DNA of 64,000 bases from Coniochaeta sp. PMI_546 (taxonomy: Eukaryota > Ascomycota > Sordariomycetes > Coniochaetales > Coniochaetaceae), in NCBI GenBank assembly GCA_021432605.1, contig MU271154.1, positions 500,192 to 564,191 of the forward strand. The letters run 5' to 3'. Shown here in pieces: positions 1 through 14,635 of this stretch; within the stretch, counting starts at the first letter, position 1; each line of letters begins with the position of its first letter. Both the position numbers and the translations under genes were made by a program. The notes below the pieces were generated by a model, which saw only the letters and a program-made list of their open reading frames with translations, searched no databases and had not been told where the DNA came from.

Positions 1-216
1 CCTGGAGTCCGCAATGTTTCTTGGTCCTATTCTCGACCCGTTCCTGCGGGCACCTCACAATATCGTCAATCTTTCTCATCGAATTCACCCGTCAATACGA
101 GGAGGTTTCCTTTCAGTAATCTTATCTGCCAGCGCACCTGAGACACAACTGTCGCGGATTGGAGCATTCTCACTCCAGATTTCCGACTGCTCCCCCGCTA
201 AGGACAACGTCCCAGA
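1..216. other. 5' flank of the first regulator gene
   Basis: Upstream sequence and probable 5' leader of the Zn2Cys6 gene that starts at 217. The overlapping short open frames on both strands show no family resemblance and I do not regard them as genes. Confidence 0.4.
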
Positions 217-1497
217 ATGGTCACTAATTCCAGTCATGGGCTCAACGGAAGAACACCCACCAACGGAAGCCGGCGGACGCATCGCAAGTCGCGGAATGGC
301 TGCGCACAGTGCAAGCAGCGCCACATGAAGTGCGATGAGAATCGCCCTATCTGCGTCAACTGTTCCACTAGTGACCGCCCGTGTTCGTTCCGCGACTCGC
401 ACTCGGACACCCGGACCGAAGTCTTCCCGGCATCCTCCATATCGTCGTCAGACGCCCCGACCATATCCACCTGCTCCCCAGCCTCTTCGCCGTCAAGTTT
501 CGGCGCCGTCCTCGGGGCTGCCGTACGCGGTATAAGTGTTGATGCAGAGGGCCAGGCAGATTCCCTTTCGGCATGTGGCTACGACCTGGTCCATCTCGGG
601 CTGCTCCATCACCTTGAGACCGAGGTTTTGAAGTCCGGGACAGCCAGATTCCTGCCAGATGAGGTGGATGGCGCGGCCCTGCTTGACATGCTGCTCAAGT
701 CGGCCGTCTCGGCACCGTATCTGATGGACGAAGTGCTCGCCATGTCCGCGCTTCATCTGAGCACGCTCACGTCTGACGTCGCGGAGAAGCAGCGCTACCA
801 CCGCCAGGCTGCACAGCTCCAGACACGAGCGCTAACGGTGCTTAACACGTCCCGCCCGGCGGTTGCGAGCGAAAATTGTCTATCCATGTTCCTTTTTTCG
901 GGCATCCTCGGCCTTCATGTCTTGTTCGAGGCGGCGTCCTTTCAACAGGACTTCACACAGGTTCTCGACAAGTTCATCCAGTTCCTCGGCCTCCACCGCG
1001 GGATACGCACCATTACCCGGCACAGCTGGCACATCCTGACCCAGACAGAATTACGTGGCATTTTCGATGTGCTGAGCGAGGCCGAGCGCCAGGAGCAGCC
1101 GCTCGCGGAACCCGGCACCGAGTGCGACGCCTTGATGGCCCAACTCACAGCCTCTAGCGATAGCCTTGGCCCTGTCGCTTTCACCGCGTGCCGTGAAGCT
1201 GTTGAGTGGCTTCAGTGGATCATAAGACAGCGGCGGAACCTGCCTAGGACCGTCCAGGCGCACGTCGTCATGGCTTGGCCAGTCCTCATCTCCTTCGATT
1301 ACCTACAGATGTTGAGGCAGCGGAGACCGGAAGCTTTAGTTATCCTGGCGCATTGGGCAGTATTTCTACACTACGAGCGCGACTTTTGGGTCTTCGGCAA
1401 CTCTGGCCGGTTTATGATAGAATCTACGAGTAAATATCTCGGTCCCTACTGGGATGACTGGTTGGCATGGCCAAATGCAGTGCTGGAGGCCGAGTGA
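217..1497 (+). CDS. Zn2Cys6 fungal transcription factor (Upc2-like layout)
   Basis: Intronless 426-residue regulator. The N-terminus carries a complete Zn(II)2Cys6 binuclear cluster with cysteines at 29, 32, 39, 46, 49 and 56 (spacing 2-6-6-2-6), preceded by a basic stretch (RRTHRKSRNG). Such clusters bind CGG-type sites in the nucleus. The rest is a helical effector region of the kind found after Upc2/sterol-regulator-like fingers, ending in a conserved-looking ESTSKYLGPYWDDWL segment. ATG at 217 is the first in-frame start before the basic region, and the length suits the family. It sits at the edge of a region with esterase, glycosidase and sugar-permease genes, so a pathway-specific role is possible but is inference only. 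The DNA-binding class is certain; the target genes are unknown. Confidence 0.88.
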   Translation: MVTNSSHGLNGRTPTNGSRRTHRKSRNGCAQCKQRHMKCDENRPICVNCSTSDRPCSFRDSHSDTRTEVFPASSISSSDAPTISTCSPASSPSSFGAVLGAAVRGISVDAEGQADSLSACGYDLVHLGLLHHLETEVLKSGTARFLPDEVDGAALLDMLLKSAVSAPYLMDEVLAMSALHLSTLTSDVAEKQRYHRQAAQLQTRALTVLNTSRPAVASENCLSMFLFSGILGLHVLFEAASFQQDFTQVLDKFIQFLGLHRGIRTITRHSWHILTQTELRGIFDVLSEAERQEQPLAEPGTECDALMAQLTASSDSLGPVAFTACREAVEWLQWIIRQRRNLPRTVQAHVVMAWPVLISFDYLQMLRQRRPEALVILAHWAVFLHYERDFWVFGNSGRFMIESTSKYLGPYWDDWLAWPNAVLEAE

Positions 1498-2123
1498 GGT
1501 TTGACCTCGAAAGTCCTCGCTGCCACATGCTCAATTCATCACCGATTTCACGGCAATCTCGTGTCTGATCAGTGTTATTTGAGACGGTGAAGTTGAGGCC
1601 CCGAGCACCACCAGAGGTTGTTGGAGGCATCGAAAAACAGAGTCCATAGCCCAGAAGACGGACTGCGGCCGCCGTTGCAAGACCATAATAGAGAAGTAAT
1701 CATCGTTTTTTGATGTGAGGAAATGCCCAGATCTGCACAAGAAGCCACGAATGTACACGGGAGCGGGATCAGGTGCGTCTGGTCAACCAGGATGTGCGTG
1801 GAGACAACTTGGAAGCTAATACCCGGTGGATACCGCTATACGCGGAACACTGCTGGAGATTGCCTCACCCGATTCTGCGCCTGATGGTGACGATACCAAC
1901 CACACGGTGGCTGAGCTACTCCCTAGCTATACTCGGGAACAGTATTGACCTTCTTGCCGTCACGCAAAGCCACGGCATATAAGATGTAGAAAGAGAGTTT
2001 CTCGCTATATGGTGCTGTTATGCCGTTGCTTCGAGGCGGCCTTTCGAACACCGGTAACCATCACTGTATTTCTTTTTACAGCATTCCCTCAGTCACTCTC
2101 TTTCCTGTTCCAACACAGTCACC
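1498..2123. other. Intergenic, no gene seen
   Basis: The 3' flank of the regulator followed by the promoter and leader of the esterase gene. A pyrimidine-rich stretch lies just before the ATG at 2124. Short open frames here are not supported by any family pattern. Confidence 0.5.
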
Positions 2124-3818
2124 ATGTCTGCCGTATCTTTCAGCGGCTCGCTCCCGAGCCTGGCCTGCTCCGCCATTCCTACCCCCTCGGTTTTCGGGGC
2201 CGAGTTTCTGTCCATGACAACGACCTTCATCACAAACTACAGCCAGTTTGTCCACGCCGGGTATTATACGAACCACGGATCGGTCAATGTGACGAATGCC
2301 AGTTTCTGCAATGTCACTCTTACATACACACACCCGGGCCAGAACGACAGTATCAACGTCCAGGTGTGGCTGCCAGCAGATAATTGGAATGGCAGACTAC
2401 AAGCTATTGGAGGCGGCGGCTGGCAGGCGGGGCTGTACACGCCCTCTCTCATGGGAATGACTGCTGCAGTCGGAGAGGGTTACTCGGCCGTCTCGACCGA
2501 CGCCGGCTTGGGCTCCCAGGTCTACCCGACAGACTGGGCCCTCCTGAGCCCCGGCAATGTCAACCTGTACCTGCTGCAGGACCTCGCCTCCGTGTCGCTA
2601 AACGACATGGCCATCATCGGCAAAGCCGTGACTGCCAGCTTCTACGGCGAGCCCCCCAAGTACTCGTACTTCTCCGGCTGCTCGCAGGGCGGCAGGCAAG
2701 GAATGATGCTGGCACAGCGATACCCCGATGCATTCGACGGCATTGCTGCCTCCGCACCTGCCATCAACTGGAGCAACTTCGTGTTTTCTGACTACTGGCC
2801 CTCGCTCGTCATGCGGTTGCTGGGCGAGTTCCCGCCCGCGTGCGAGTTCGACGCTATCAGCGCCGCGGCGCTCCATGCCTGCGACGGTCTTGATGGCGTA
2901 GTCGATGGCATAATCGCCGATATTGACGCTTGCTGCTTCAATCCCACGTCCATGGTTGGCAAAACCATCAACTGCTCTACGCTGAACGGAGTTCCGCGGA
3001 CCATCTCGTCCGCTGCGGCGACCATCATAAAGGCAGCGGTGAGTTGCGCCAGTCTGTTGTGGGTGCATGTGAATCGCTAACATAGCCCTTCTCTTAGTGG
3101 ACGGGCCCTACAAAAGTTGACGGCTCGCCGATCTGGTTCGGCGTCAACAAGGACTCGTCGATGACACAATCCTCAATCAACCTCGGCATCATTCCGACAA
3201 CCTGCGACAGCAATGGGACCTGCACCGCTACATCGTTCGAAATTGCCGACGACTGGTTCAAGATGTTCCTTCTCAAGGACGCCTCCGCCGACCTCAGCAA
3301 CATGACCCGCGAGCAGTTTGACCGCCTGTCCCAGCTCTCCACACAGATGTACGATTCCATCATCGGCACGAACGACCCTGATCTCTCCGCGTTCAAAAAG
3401 CGTGGTGGTAAATTGGTCAGCTACCACGGGGTTGTAAGTACACCTCCCAATCTGCATGACCAAGTCGCCACCGTGTCGAAAGCTAATCTTTGTCCAGGCC
3501 GACGGCATCATCCCGGCCAAGGGCAGCCTGCATTATTACGACGCCGTGGAGGAGCTGGACCCAGACGTGCAGGACTTCTATCGGCTCTTCCTCTCGCCGG
3601 GTCTAGGCCACTGCTTCGGAGGGAACGGTGCGTATCCCGACGGAACCTTCGACGCCATGCGGAAGTGGGTCGAGGAGGGAGTCGCGCCCGAGGTCTTGGA
3701 CGGGACAAGCGTGGGCACGACGCCGATCGTCAAGAGGCCGCTGTGCCCTTACCCCAAGAAACAGTACTGGGATGGTACCGGGAACGCGACCCTCGGTGAA
3801 GGGTTCTTTTGCAAGTGA
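2124..3818 (+). CDS. Tannase/feruloyl esterase family hydrolase
   Basis: Three exons, 2124-3038, 3098-3433 and 3498-3818, give 523 residues. Introns are 59 and 64 nt with GTGAGT and GTAAGT donors and CTTAG and TCCAG acceptors, both in phase 0. The protein has the tannase-family CS-D-HC arrangement: Cys186-Ser187 in GCSQGGRQ (nucleophile elbow), Asp419 in GVADGIIP and His455-Cys456 in GLGHCFGG. In this family the two cysteines form a disulphide next to the Ser-Asp-His triad. Known members hydrolyse gallate or hydroxycinnamate esters of plant material. Several N-x-S/T sites are present, yet the start at 2124 gives no clear hydrophobic signal peptide, whereas characterised members are mostly secreted. 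Either the protein is intracellular or a 5' exon has been missed. Family is confident; substrate is not determined. Confidence 0.9.
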
Positions 3819-4938
3819 CCGACTGCTGCCGCGCATCCGGAGGAGCGCAATACTGGGAGCAGAACAGAAGTGAACATAATCATACAGTCACGTACTTCTG
3901 GCTCCAAGTTGACCGAAACTGGAAACTATGCGGTTTCTACCTAGACCTGTAGTATCGTGTCTCTTATTGTTTGGAGAATGGCATTCTGTCGTTTTGAACC
4001 TCAAGTTTTGGCCACGATGACTATGTCTAGGCGAACAAGGGGCCCGCTAATTCAGGGCGCCTTTATCTTATGCAAGGGACAAAGAGTTTTGCGAATTGTT
4101 TTGAAATCTATCAGGTCTTTTGCCATAGGGTGGCTTGAATCAGATGGATAACGGTAGCTCCATCTTTTCATGTCCGTTTCTTGTAGGCCTATGAATGGGT
4201 TCCTGTAAGGTATTTGTTCTGAAGAACAAGATGCGACAAGACGTTGAACCTGCAAAAATATCTATAGTACCTTATAAGCAACACCGCTGTGCCAAATGTC
4301 AATTGTTTCGAGCTTGATTGCCCCTTTTGTTCGAGCACTCCCTGCTCCAGACTTCTACTTCCTCTTCAGGCAAAGATGGCCCTGGTATCTTGTTTCTACG
4401 GTACTGAGTCAGGGGTTGTTCCGTTACCACAGCATACGGTGTTTAGGGGCCTTCAAGGGATCCAACCAATGGGACAGCCTCCTATACGCGGAAAGTTGCT
4501 GATCAACCCGATTACGCGTACTTGGACCCTAAAAGAGCTGTGGAGCATCTTGAGTCTAGACTTATTATTGCTGCGCCATAAGGTACATCTGAACCAGGAA
4601 TGCAGCCGTATCAACGTATTGCCCAGCATCTCTGAACAAGGGGCACCTATCAGTACCCGCGATGGATCTGTGGTTGTGGCTGTTATATACCGAGCAAAAT
4701 GTCTCGACTTTACGAATACTCTGCCGCTCCATTCTTTCTTTGCTTCAAGTATATCGCCCTCGCCGTCATTTTTTCACAGTCGTCACTACTTGTAACCTGC
4801 GGCGAGTGTAGTCCCCCAGGGCTTCTCACCTTCTCTCCTTAACTTACCCGTCTCCTCATCAGGCCTATCGCTGCTCCAGGCACAGAGTCTCAGCTCGGTA
4901 GCATCTCGACGTTGCCCCGACACAACCTGGCCGTCAAG
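3819..4938. other. Intergenic, no supported gene
   Basis: About 1.1 kb between the esterase and the RTA1 gene. A 168-codon plus-strand frame at 4289-4795 has no recognisable domain, irregular composition and no splice-consistent extension, so it is left unannotated. The last ~100 bases are C/T-rich, as expected for a leader of the gene at 4939. Confidence 0.45.
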
Positions 4939-5974
4939 ATGTCGTCCGTCACATGTAACCCCGACTGGATGAACGCGAGGTTCTCCTTCTACCGATACGT
5001 GCCCTCGATGGCAGCCGCCGTCATCTTCTGCCTCTTGTACCTGGCAACGACGATCCTCCATGCTTTTCAGATGTGGCGAACGAAGGCCTGGTTTCTGACG
5101 GCGTTGGTGGTGGGATGTCTATGTACGAGTACTCCACAGCAGCTTTCTGGATCCCATTCTGTGCTAACGCGGCCTCGTCAGTCGAGTTTATCGGTTACGC
5201 CGCTCGGACTGGATCCGCGAGGCAAGAGCCGGGCTGCTGGAGGATGATGCCGTACGTCATCCAGAGCATGTACATCTTGCTCGGCCCCGCACTCTTCGCC
5301 GCCTCCATCTACATGATCCTGGGACGCATCATACTCTTGACAGATGGCGAGAGCCATTCCATCATCAAGCAACGTTGGCTCACCAAGACATTCGTGATCG
5401 GCGACATTATTTGCTTCTGTTTCCAGTCTGGAGGTGAGAGATGACCTCCAAGCCCATCGTCTCTTCCATTCCCCGCCCCTAACCTCCTCTCTGCAATCTT
5501 TCTGTGCTCGAACCAGGATTCTAATCTTGCCTAGGCGGTGGCCTCATGGCAGCCGGGCGTAACAACCAGAGCCTGTCCGATGTTGGCAACGGGGTCATCA
5601 TTGCGGGCCTGGTACTGCAACTGGTCTGGTTTCTCTTCTTCATAGTCCTGGCCGTCATCTTCCACAAGCGCATGAGATACTTCCCGACGTCGGCCTCTCG
5701 ACAACCCGAGATACGCTGGGAGAGTTATCTCTACACCCTCTACTTCGTGAGCGTCCTGATCATGATTCGGTCCCTTTTCCGGGTCGTCGAGTACATCCAG
5801 GGTAACTCGGGATATCTCATGGAGCACGAGGCGTTTCTGTACATCTTCGACTCGCTTCCCATGCTCGTCGTTGTGGCCTATTTGAACGTCAAGCATCCTG
5901 GAGAGATTGGCATGCTTTTGCGGGGACAAAGGCCTGTTACGAACGGTTTCAAACTTCTTTCGAGAGATCACTAG
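4939..5974 (+). CDS. RTA1-like seven-transmembrane protein
   Basis: Exons 4939-5122, 5182-5433 and 5535-5974 encode 291 residues. Intron 1 (59 nt, branch GCTAAC) joins VGCL to FEFIGY, and intron 2 (101 nt) joins FQSG to GGGLMAAG; both junctions recreate signature motifs of the fungal RTA1 family. Seven hydrophobic segments can be followed, with the typical YILLGPALFAASIYMILGRI core in the third/fourth segments and EIRWESYLY before the sixth. RTA1/RSB1-type proteins sit in the plasma membrane and have been linked to lipid translocation and stress or drug tolerance; the biochemical activity is poorly defined. ATG at 4939 is the first true ATG in frame. Placement beside the glycosidase cluster may be coincidental. 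Confidence 0.9.
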
Positions 5975-6206
5975 CTTGGGCTGGTTCGGAAAGTTTGGGC
6001 TGGGAGGAGTTTCAAATCGATTTTGTATAAACAGCACAGAAGTAAGTCAGGGTTTCCAGGGTATTTACTGGCCGGGAAACACACCACGCTCATGCCAATG
6101 ATGGGTCCCGGCCACTCCAATGGTTTGCCTAGGCCTCTTCCTTCGGCATATATACCTGCACGAGTGGCCAAGGATCTGATGTCAAGTAAAGATGTTTTTC
6201 TATTGG

Positions 6207-7765
6207 CTAGTTTTGCATGGTCCTCCTCTGCCTGAACGTATCTTGTAGGTAACAAGCAGAACGCTTAGGAGTGCGCACTAATGATTGATAGTCTACGTGC
6301 ACAATACCAAACCGAGGGCCATAACCAGCAGACCATTCTGTGCAACAATGTCAGCAACAAGTACACCATCATCCATAAAACTGCAATATTACCCACCGAA
6401 GTTGTCCATTAGACTCCAAACGTAGTAACCTTGAACCGGAACCCCGTCTTCGTAGATCGCGCGAGAGATGGCATCAAGATAGAGTCCCAGATAGTTGATG
6501 CGAAACTTGTCGTCTACAGCCTGCTCTACCGGCATCTCGCTCTCGCCAGGGCATGGACAACCGTTCTCCGTGACGATGATCGGCAGGTGGTAGCGTGCCC
6601 AGACCCAATTGAGGAGTTTGCGGAAGCCGGACGGCGCGACTCGGAGCCAGGATACGCCCGACACTGGTCCGATCTCACGACCCTCGCTATTGTACGATAG
6701 CTCCTCTACATTCCCCGTACAGTCGTCATCTGCAGGTGGATCTGTGAGTGCTCTCGCATATTTCGTCGTGTAGTGATTCATCCCGTAGAAGGCATTGATG
6801 GGGGCTGCCGACCGGAGAAGTTCGAGCTCTCCAGGGGTGAAATCCGGTAGCCTGGATCCCAGCTGCGCCCGCATTGGCGCAGGATAGTCTTTACCTAGGA
6901 AGATTGGGTCTCCAAACCAGGCGATGTAGAACTCCATCCTCCGTTGTGCGGCGGCCTTGTCCTCCTCGCTCGCCGCATCGTAGGGTTCGTAGAAGTGGCC
7001 GTTGAGCACGATGGAAATAGATCCCCTTTGCGCGGGCTGAAACTCCGTCGCGTATATCTGGGTCACGGCGGCGTGAGTTATGATGATCGTGTGCCCAACA
7101 CGCCAGGGCTCCGTTGCCGAGTCGCCCCCGGACGCAGTGCAACGGCCTGGCGCGAGGACGCCGCTGTGATGGCCGAAGATGGAGATGATGTACGGTTCAT
7201 TGAAAGTGATCCATTTCTTGACGCGATCTCCAAAACGAGAGAAGCATAACCGAGCGTAGCGCTCAAAGTCGGCGCGGAATTCCTCCGAGTTCAGCAAGGC
7301 CCCATAGCGATCGTAGATTCCCTGAGGCGCGTCCCAGTGGTAGAGTGTGACGACGGGTTCGATGTGGTGGGATAGAAGGCAGTCGATGAGCTCGTTGTAG
7401 AATCGGAGGCCCTGTTCATTGATTGGGTCACTTCGACCACCTTGCGGGATAATTCGTGACCATGCGATCGAGAAGCGGTATACGTCTACACCAAAGCCAG
7501 CCATCATTTCCACGTCCTGTCGCATTCGGTTGTAGTGGTCGCATGTGACGTCCGCATTCTCTCCATTCGTCCGTGAGGGCACTAGGTGAGTGAAAGTGTC
7601 CCAGATCGATGGGCCTTTGCCATCCTGAGACGCGCCGCCTTCAACTTGGTAGGCAGCCGTGGCAGTACCCCAGACAAAGTCGGGTGGCAGAGGAAGTTCT
7701 TCGACCAGCAGTGTTTTCGATGCCGGATCCCTGACGGTTTCGACAACATCGTCGGATGCAAACAT
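6207..7765 (-). CDS. GH1 beta-glucosidase
   Basis: Two exons on the minus strand, 7765-6397 and 6337-6207, encode 499 residues. The 59-nt intron (6338-6396, GTGGGT...CACAG) splices DNF to EWSAGYGPRFG, restoring the family's C-terminal DNFEW aglycone/glycone-site motif. The catalytic acid/base is Glu190 in TFNEPY and the nucleophile Glu400 in IIVTENG; the N-terminal FVWGTATAAYQVEGG motif is intact. GH1 enzymes of this size are typically intracellular fungal beta-glucosidases with activity on cellobiose and other beta-glucosides, sometimes beta-galactosides. No signal peptide is seen. The gene diverges from the GH2 gene across a 520-bp shared upstream region. A decayed copy of its first 56 codons lies at 16920-17087. 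Confidence 0.95.
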
Positions 7766-11445
<3,680 letters not shown>

Positions 11446-12033
11446 TGGCGGCGTTGGCGGCCCAGTTCATCCAGTAGAATTCGAGTCGTGTTTTTTAATG
11501 ACCACCGTGTCGTTAGATGTATGTTCGTGACCAAAGGTGCAAAGGGTGTGGAAGCGGCGGACGCTATAGAATACCTTTTAAATTTTAGATTCAGAAGTTA
11601 TTTGTGTTTGGAAGCTTTTGCATGATATATGATTACATCTATTAGTATGCTGGATCTGGCTACTCTTTCTTTGCGTCTGCCTTCCAGAGGACCATAATCC
11701 CCCTGCCCCTTTTTTTTCCTATTTTCCAGCTATCATCCTTGGATCCTAATCAAGGAGCAAGGGTTGTTGGCGGTTCATGTCAGTGAAGAGCGATTTCGGC
11801 GTGCTCTTTCTCCGTTCATATGCATTGCCCACGTTGAGCTTTTGATAATGCGCGTGCTACACAAGATAAGGTACAGTTAGAGGCAAATATTCTAGAGCGC
11901 GTGGCAGTACGAAATGAATAATCAAGAGGATTGAGGCAAGGTAAGCTGAATTCCTGGGAACATTGCTCATGAAAAATATGTACACGAGCTGGGACAGTCC
12001 CCCCCCCCCTTTTAGTTGCGCACTGCCTTTTAC
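11446..12033. other. Convergent intergenic region, T-rich
   Basis: The 3' flanks of the GH2 gene (+) and the MFS gene (-). The region is AT-rich, with T-runs near 11708 and a C-run of about nine bases at 12001-12009. No gene seen. Confidence 0.5.
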
Positions 12034-13880
12034 TCACGCAACTTGCACATCTTTCGTCCCAATGTTCAGCGTGTTAAGCACAGTCCGGATGTCCTTAGGC
12101 TCGAGACTCCGCTTGACGGGGTTCGGCGACTGGAACAGCTCGTCCAGCTCCTCGAGCGTCCTGTCCTTGGTCTCTGGCCAGAAGAAGTAGATGACCGTGA
12201 GCTCGATGACATCCCAGCAGATGAAGACGATGTAGAAGTAGTACTTGATATGCTGGAACGCCGGGCCCGAGGCGTACTGGATGATGGCCGAAGCGCAGGC
12301 CGTGAAGAATTGGGCCAGCGACTTGCCCTTTGCGCGTGTGTTGGTGTCGAGGCACTCCACGACATACATCGGGGCGAGGGGCGTCCAGGCAAAGGCGTAG
12401 ATGATCCCGAAGAGGTAGATAAACGCAATACTAGCATTCGCTGCGTTCGAGTTGTCATGGTGCTCGGAGGCCAGCTTGGAAACTGGAGTGAGAATTGAGA
12501 AACAGATAATGCAGCCGATGAGGGTGTACATGAGAAGCGGCCTTCTTCCCGCCTTGTCGAGGAACATGGCCCCTAAAGTAGCCGAAACAAAGCATAGAGG
12601 CGAGTTGATGCCATTGAGCAGGAGCAGCTTCTGCTGGGACACGATACCAGCATTCTGCAGCATGACAGGGAGGTAGTAGCTCGTGACCGAGTTTCCGGAC
12701 CATTGACCAAAGAGCGCCATTGTCAGGACGCAGATCAGACGGCGACGGTGGGCTCGAGTCTTCCACAACTCTCTGTAGTCCCACCACCTCTTATCCGACC
12801 CCTCCGTCGATATCTGAAATTCCATCTCGGCCATCTGCAGCTTGACGAGGGGATGGTTCGGATCCCCTTCGCCATGGTATCGGGCCAAGACAGCTCGCGC
12901 CGACTCGTTACGTCCGTGGCTTATGAGCCAGCGAGGAGACTCCGGTAGGAACCAGGCAAAAATAAAGATCAAGCCGCTGGCGACGAACTGGCAGAAGAGG
13001 GGAATGCGCCATCCGTTGTCCGTGTGCTGGGCGCCATAGACAACCCAGGCGGCTACAATGGCACCGACGAACCTGGTGTATAGATATGAGCCCAGTACTT
13101 TGTGGTCATGGAAAGGGTGCGAGTATCGTACCAGAAGCAGTTGTACAGTCCCGATAACGGCCCACGCCAAGTGGGATGAGCCATTTCGCCGACGTAGACA
13201 GGCCCGCTCACATTGACAAAGCACACTCCAAAGCCAAGGAGGAAACGGCCTCCCATAAACATGGCTTTATTCGCTGCCAAGGCGGTGATTGCAGTGCCGA
13301 TGATGATGATTGTGGCCCCGATGAACATACCCGCGCGCCTGCCCCAGTGATCCGTGACAGGACCAACGAAGGGAACGGAACATGCAGTGCCTAGGACACA
13401 TGGGCGTCAGCTGAGGCCAGATACTAAGCCGGATCATCTGGATCAGTAACGTACCGATGTTGTAAATCGCAAATATGATACCGGTGCTGGAGGATGCGGT
13501 CACCCTGAAAATGCAGTCAGCAAGGGTCCCTGCGGACGACAGCAGATGGTCAAGGGTATCCCACATGTGAAAGTACTTCTGATAAGAAGTCATGGCGTTT
13601 ATTCCCCTGCATAGACGTCAGACGTTGGTTTCTTCTGGGCACATGGGGGGACAGTCAAGACGAACCCCATGACAGCGCCGTCAAAGCCGTTTGTGGTTGC
13701 ACAGAGATAGCCGACCAGCAAGCAGCCGTACAGGCGCAGCATGCTTGGTGTCCACAGAGAAGGCTTCACATGCAAGGCACTGTCAGCGATTGCTGCAGCT
13801 TCGGCGACGTCGACATCATGGTCTGGAGCAGGTTGTTCACTATGGTGAGCCACTTCTCCCGACTTGTCGTGAGAGGCCAT
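12034..13880 (-). CDS. MFS sugar transporter, lactose-permease-like
   Basis: Five exons on the minus strand, 13880-13666, 13606-13565, 13504-13455, 13390-13132 and 13072-12034, give 534 residues. The four introns are 59-64 nt. Splicing recreates NGFDGAVMGGINAMTSYQ, AIYNIGTACSVPF and LYNCFWFVGAIVAAW, all typical of fungal hexose/lactose permeases. Major-facilitator sugar-porter signatures are visible: DHWGRRAG after TM2-3, LPESPRWL before the central loop, LDKAGRRPLLMY and FFWPETKDRTLEELDELF after TM12. Twelve membrane segments are expected, in the plasma membrane. Neighbouring GH1 and GH2 genes make a beta-galactoside or beta-glucoside disaccharide a reasonable substrate, but that is inference from context. 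ATG at 13880 precedes a hydrophilic N-terminal tail; the frame runs further upstream, but this ATG gives the usual tail length. Confidence 0.93.
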
Positions 13881-14635
13881 GATGGATCTCTTTTTCTTTT
13901 CTGACAGCTGTTTCGACTTCCAAAGATGATGATGCATAGCAACGAAACCATGTGAACGGCAGTTCTGAAATTCAGGACTTCTTATATCATTGTCTCCCTC
14001 CTTCAGTCTCGATCGCATTCCCCGCGCGATCCTCTAGAGGCTAGAGGTCGTCTGGGGTTCGGTAAAATCTGGGGAATTAGGTCCAGTCTGGGCCCATCCA
14101 ACGCACGCTTGAGCTCCTGTTAGCGCCACGCTTGAACACTTGACTGCTTCCTTGCAATTTATCCGCGGAGATTCATGGGGCAACATCTGTTGACTTTTTC
14201 TTATAGCGTCCTGTGGGGTTGACGAGCTACAAACAACATGCTGCTTTGACATTTGAAGGTTTCAGGGCCGAGGACGGCTTTAAGCTACTTCGTTGTCGCC
14301 ATGTTCGAATTGAACTGTCGAGCTTTCATTCTCGTGACACATCAGTTCCTCCAGAGTCTGATGCTCACTCACTGCCCAGGCCGGATTGAGTCCCGTTTTC
14401 GGTCAGACTGTCTTTCCTTCAGCTCACAGTATAAATTGTTCAACTACAGCAACCTCCGGTACTTCATTCTCGCTGATTGGAGGAGCAGTTATTTTGTATC
14501 TTTGGAACAGAACCCGCCCAGGGTCTATGGCGTCGATGTGGCATTATTGCCGCGCTCAGCACGGGCCAAAAACGAATCATACTTTGGTCATATGCTGCCC
14601 GATCTGTCCCACAGTAGTAGAGCAAGGAGTGATCC
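13881..14635. other. Intergenic, permease promoter and regulator 3' flank
   Basis: About 755 bp upstream of the permease start and downstream of the second regulator. Plus-strand frames at 14253-14781 show no family features and partly overlap the antisense of the regulator's last exon. No gene is supported. Confidence 0.45.

Noticed and set aside
4289-4795. 168-codon frame between esterase and RTA1 genes
   Set aside because: No recognisable domain, odd composition, no conserved start context; left as non-coding.
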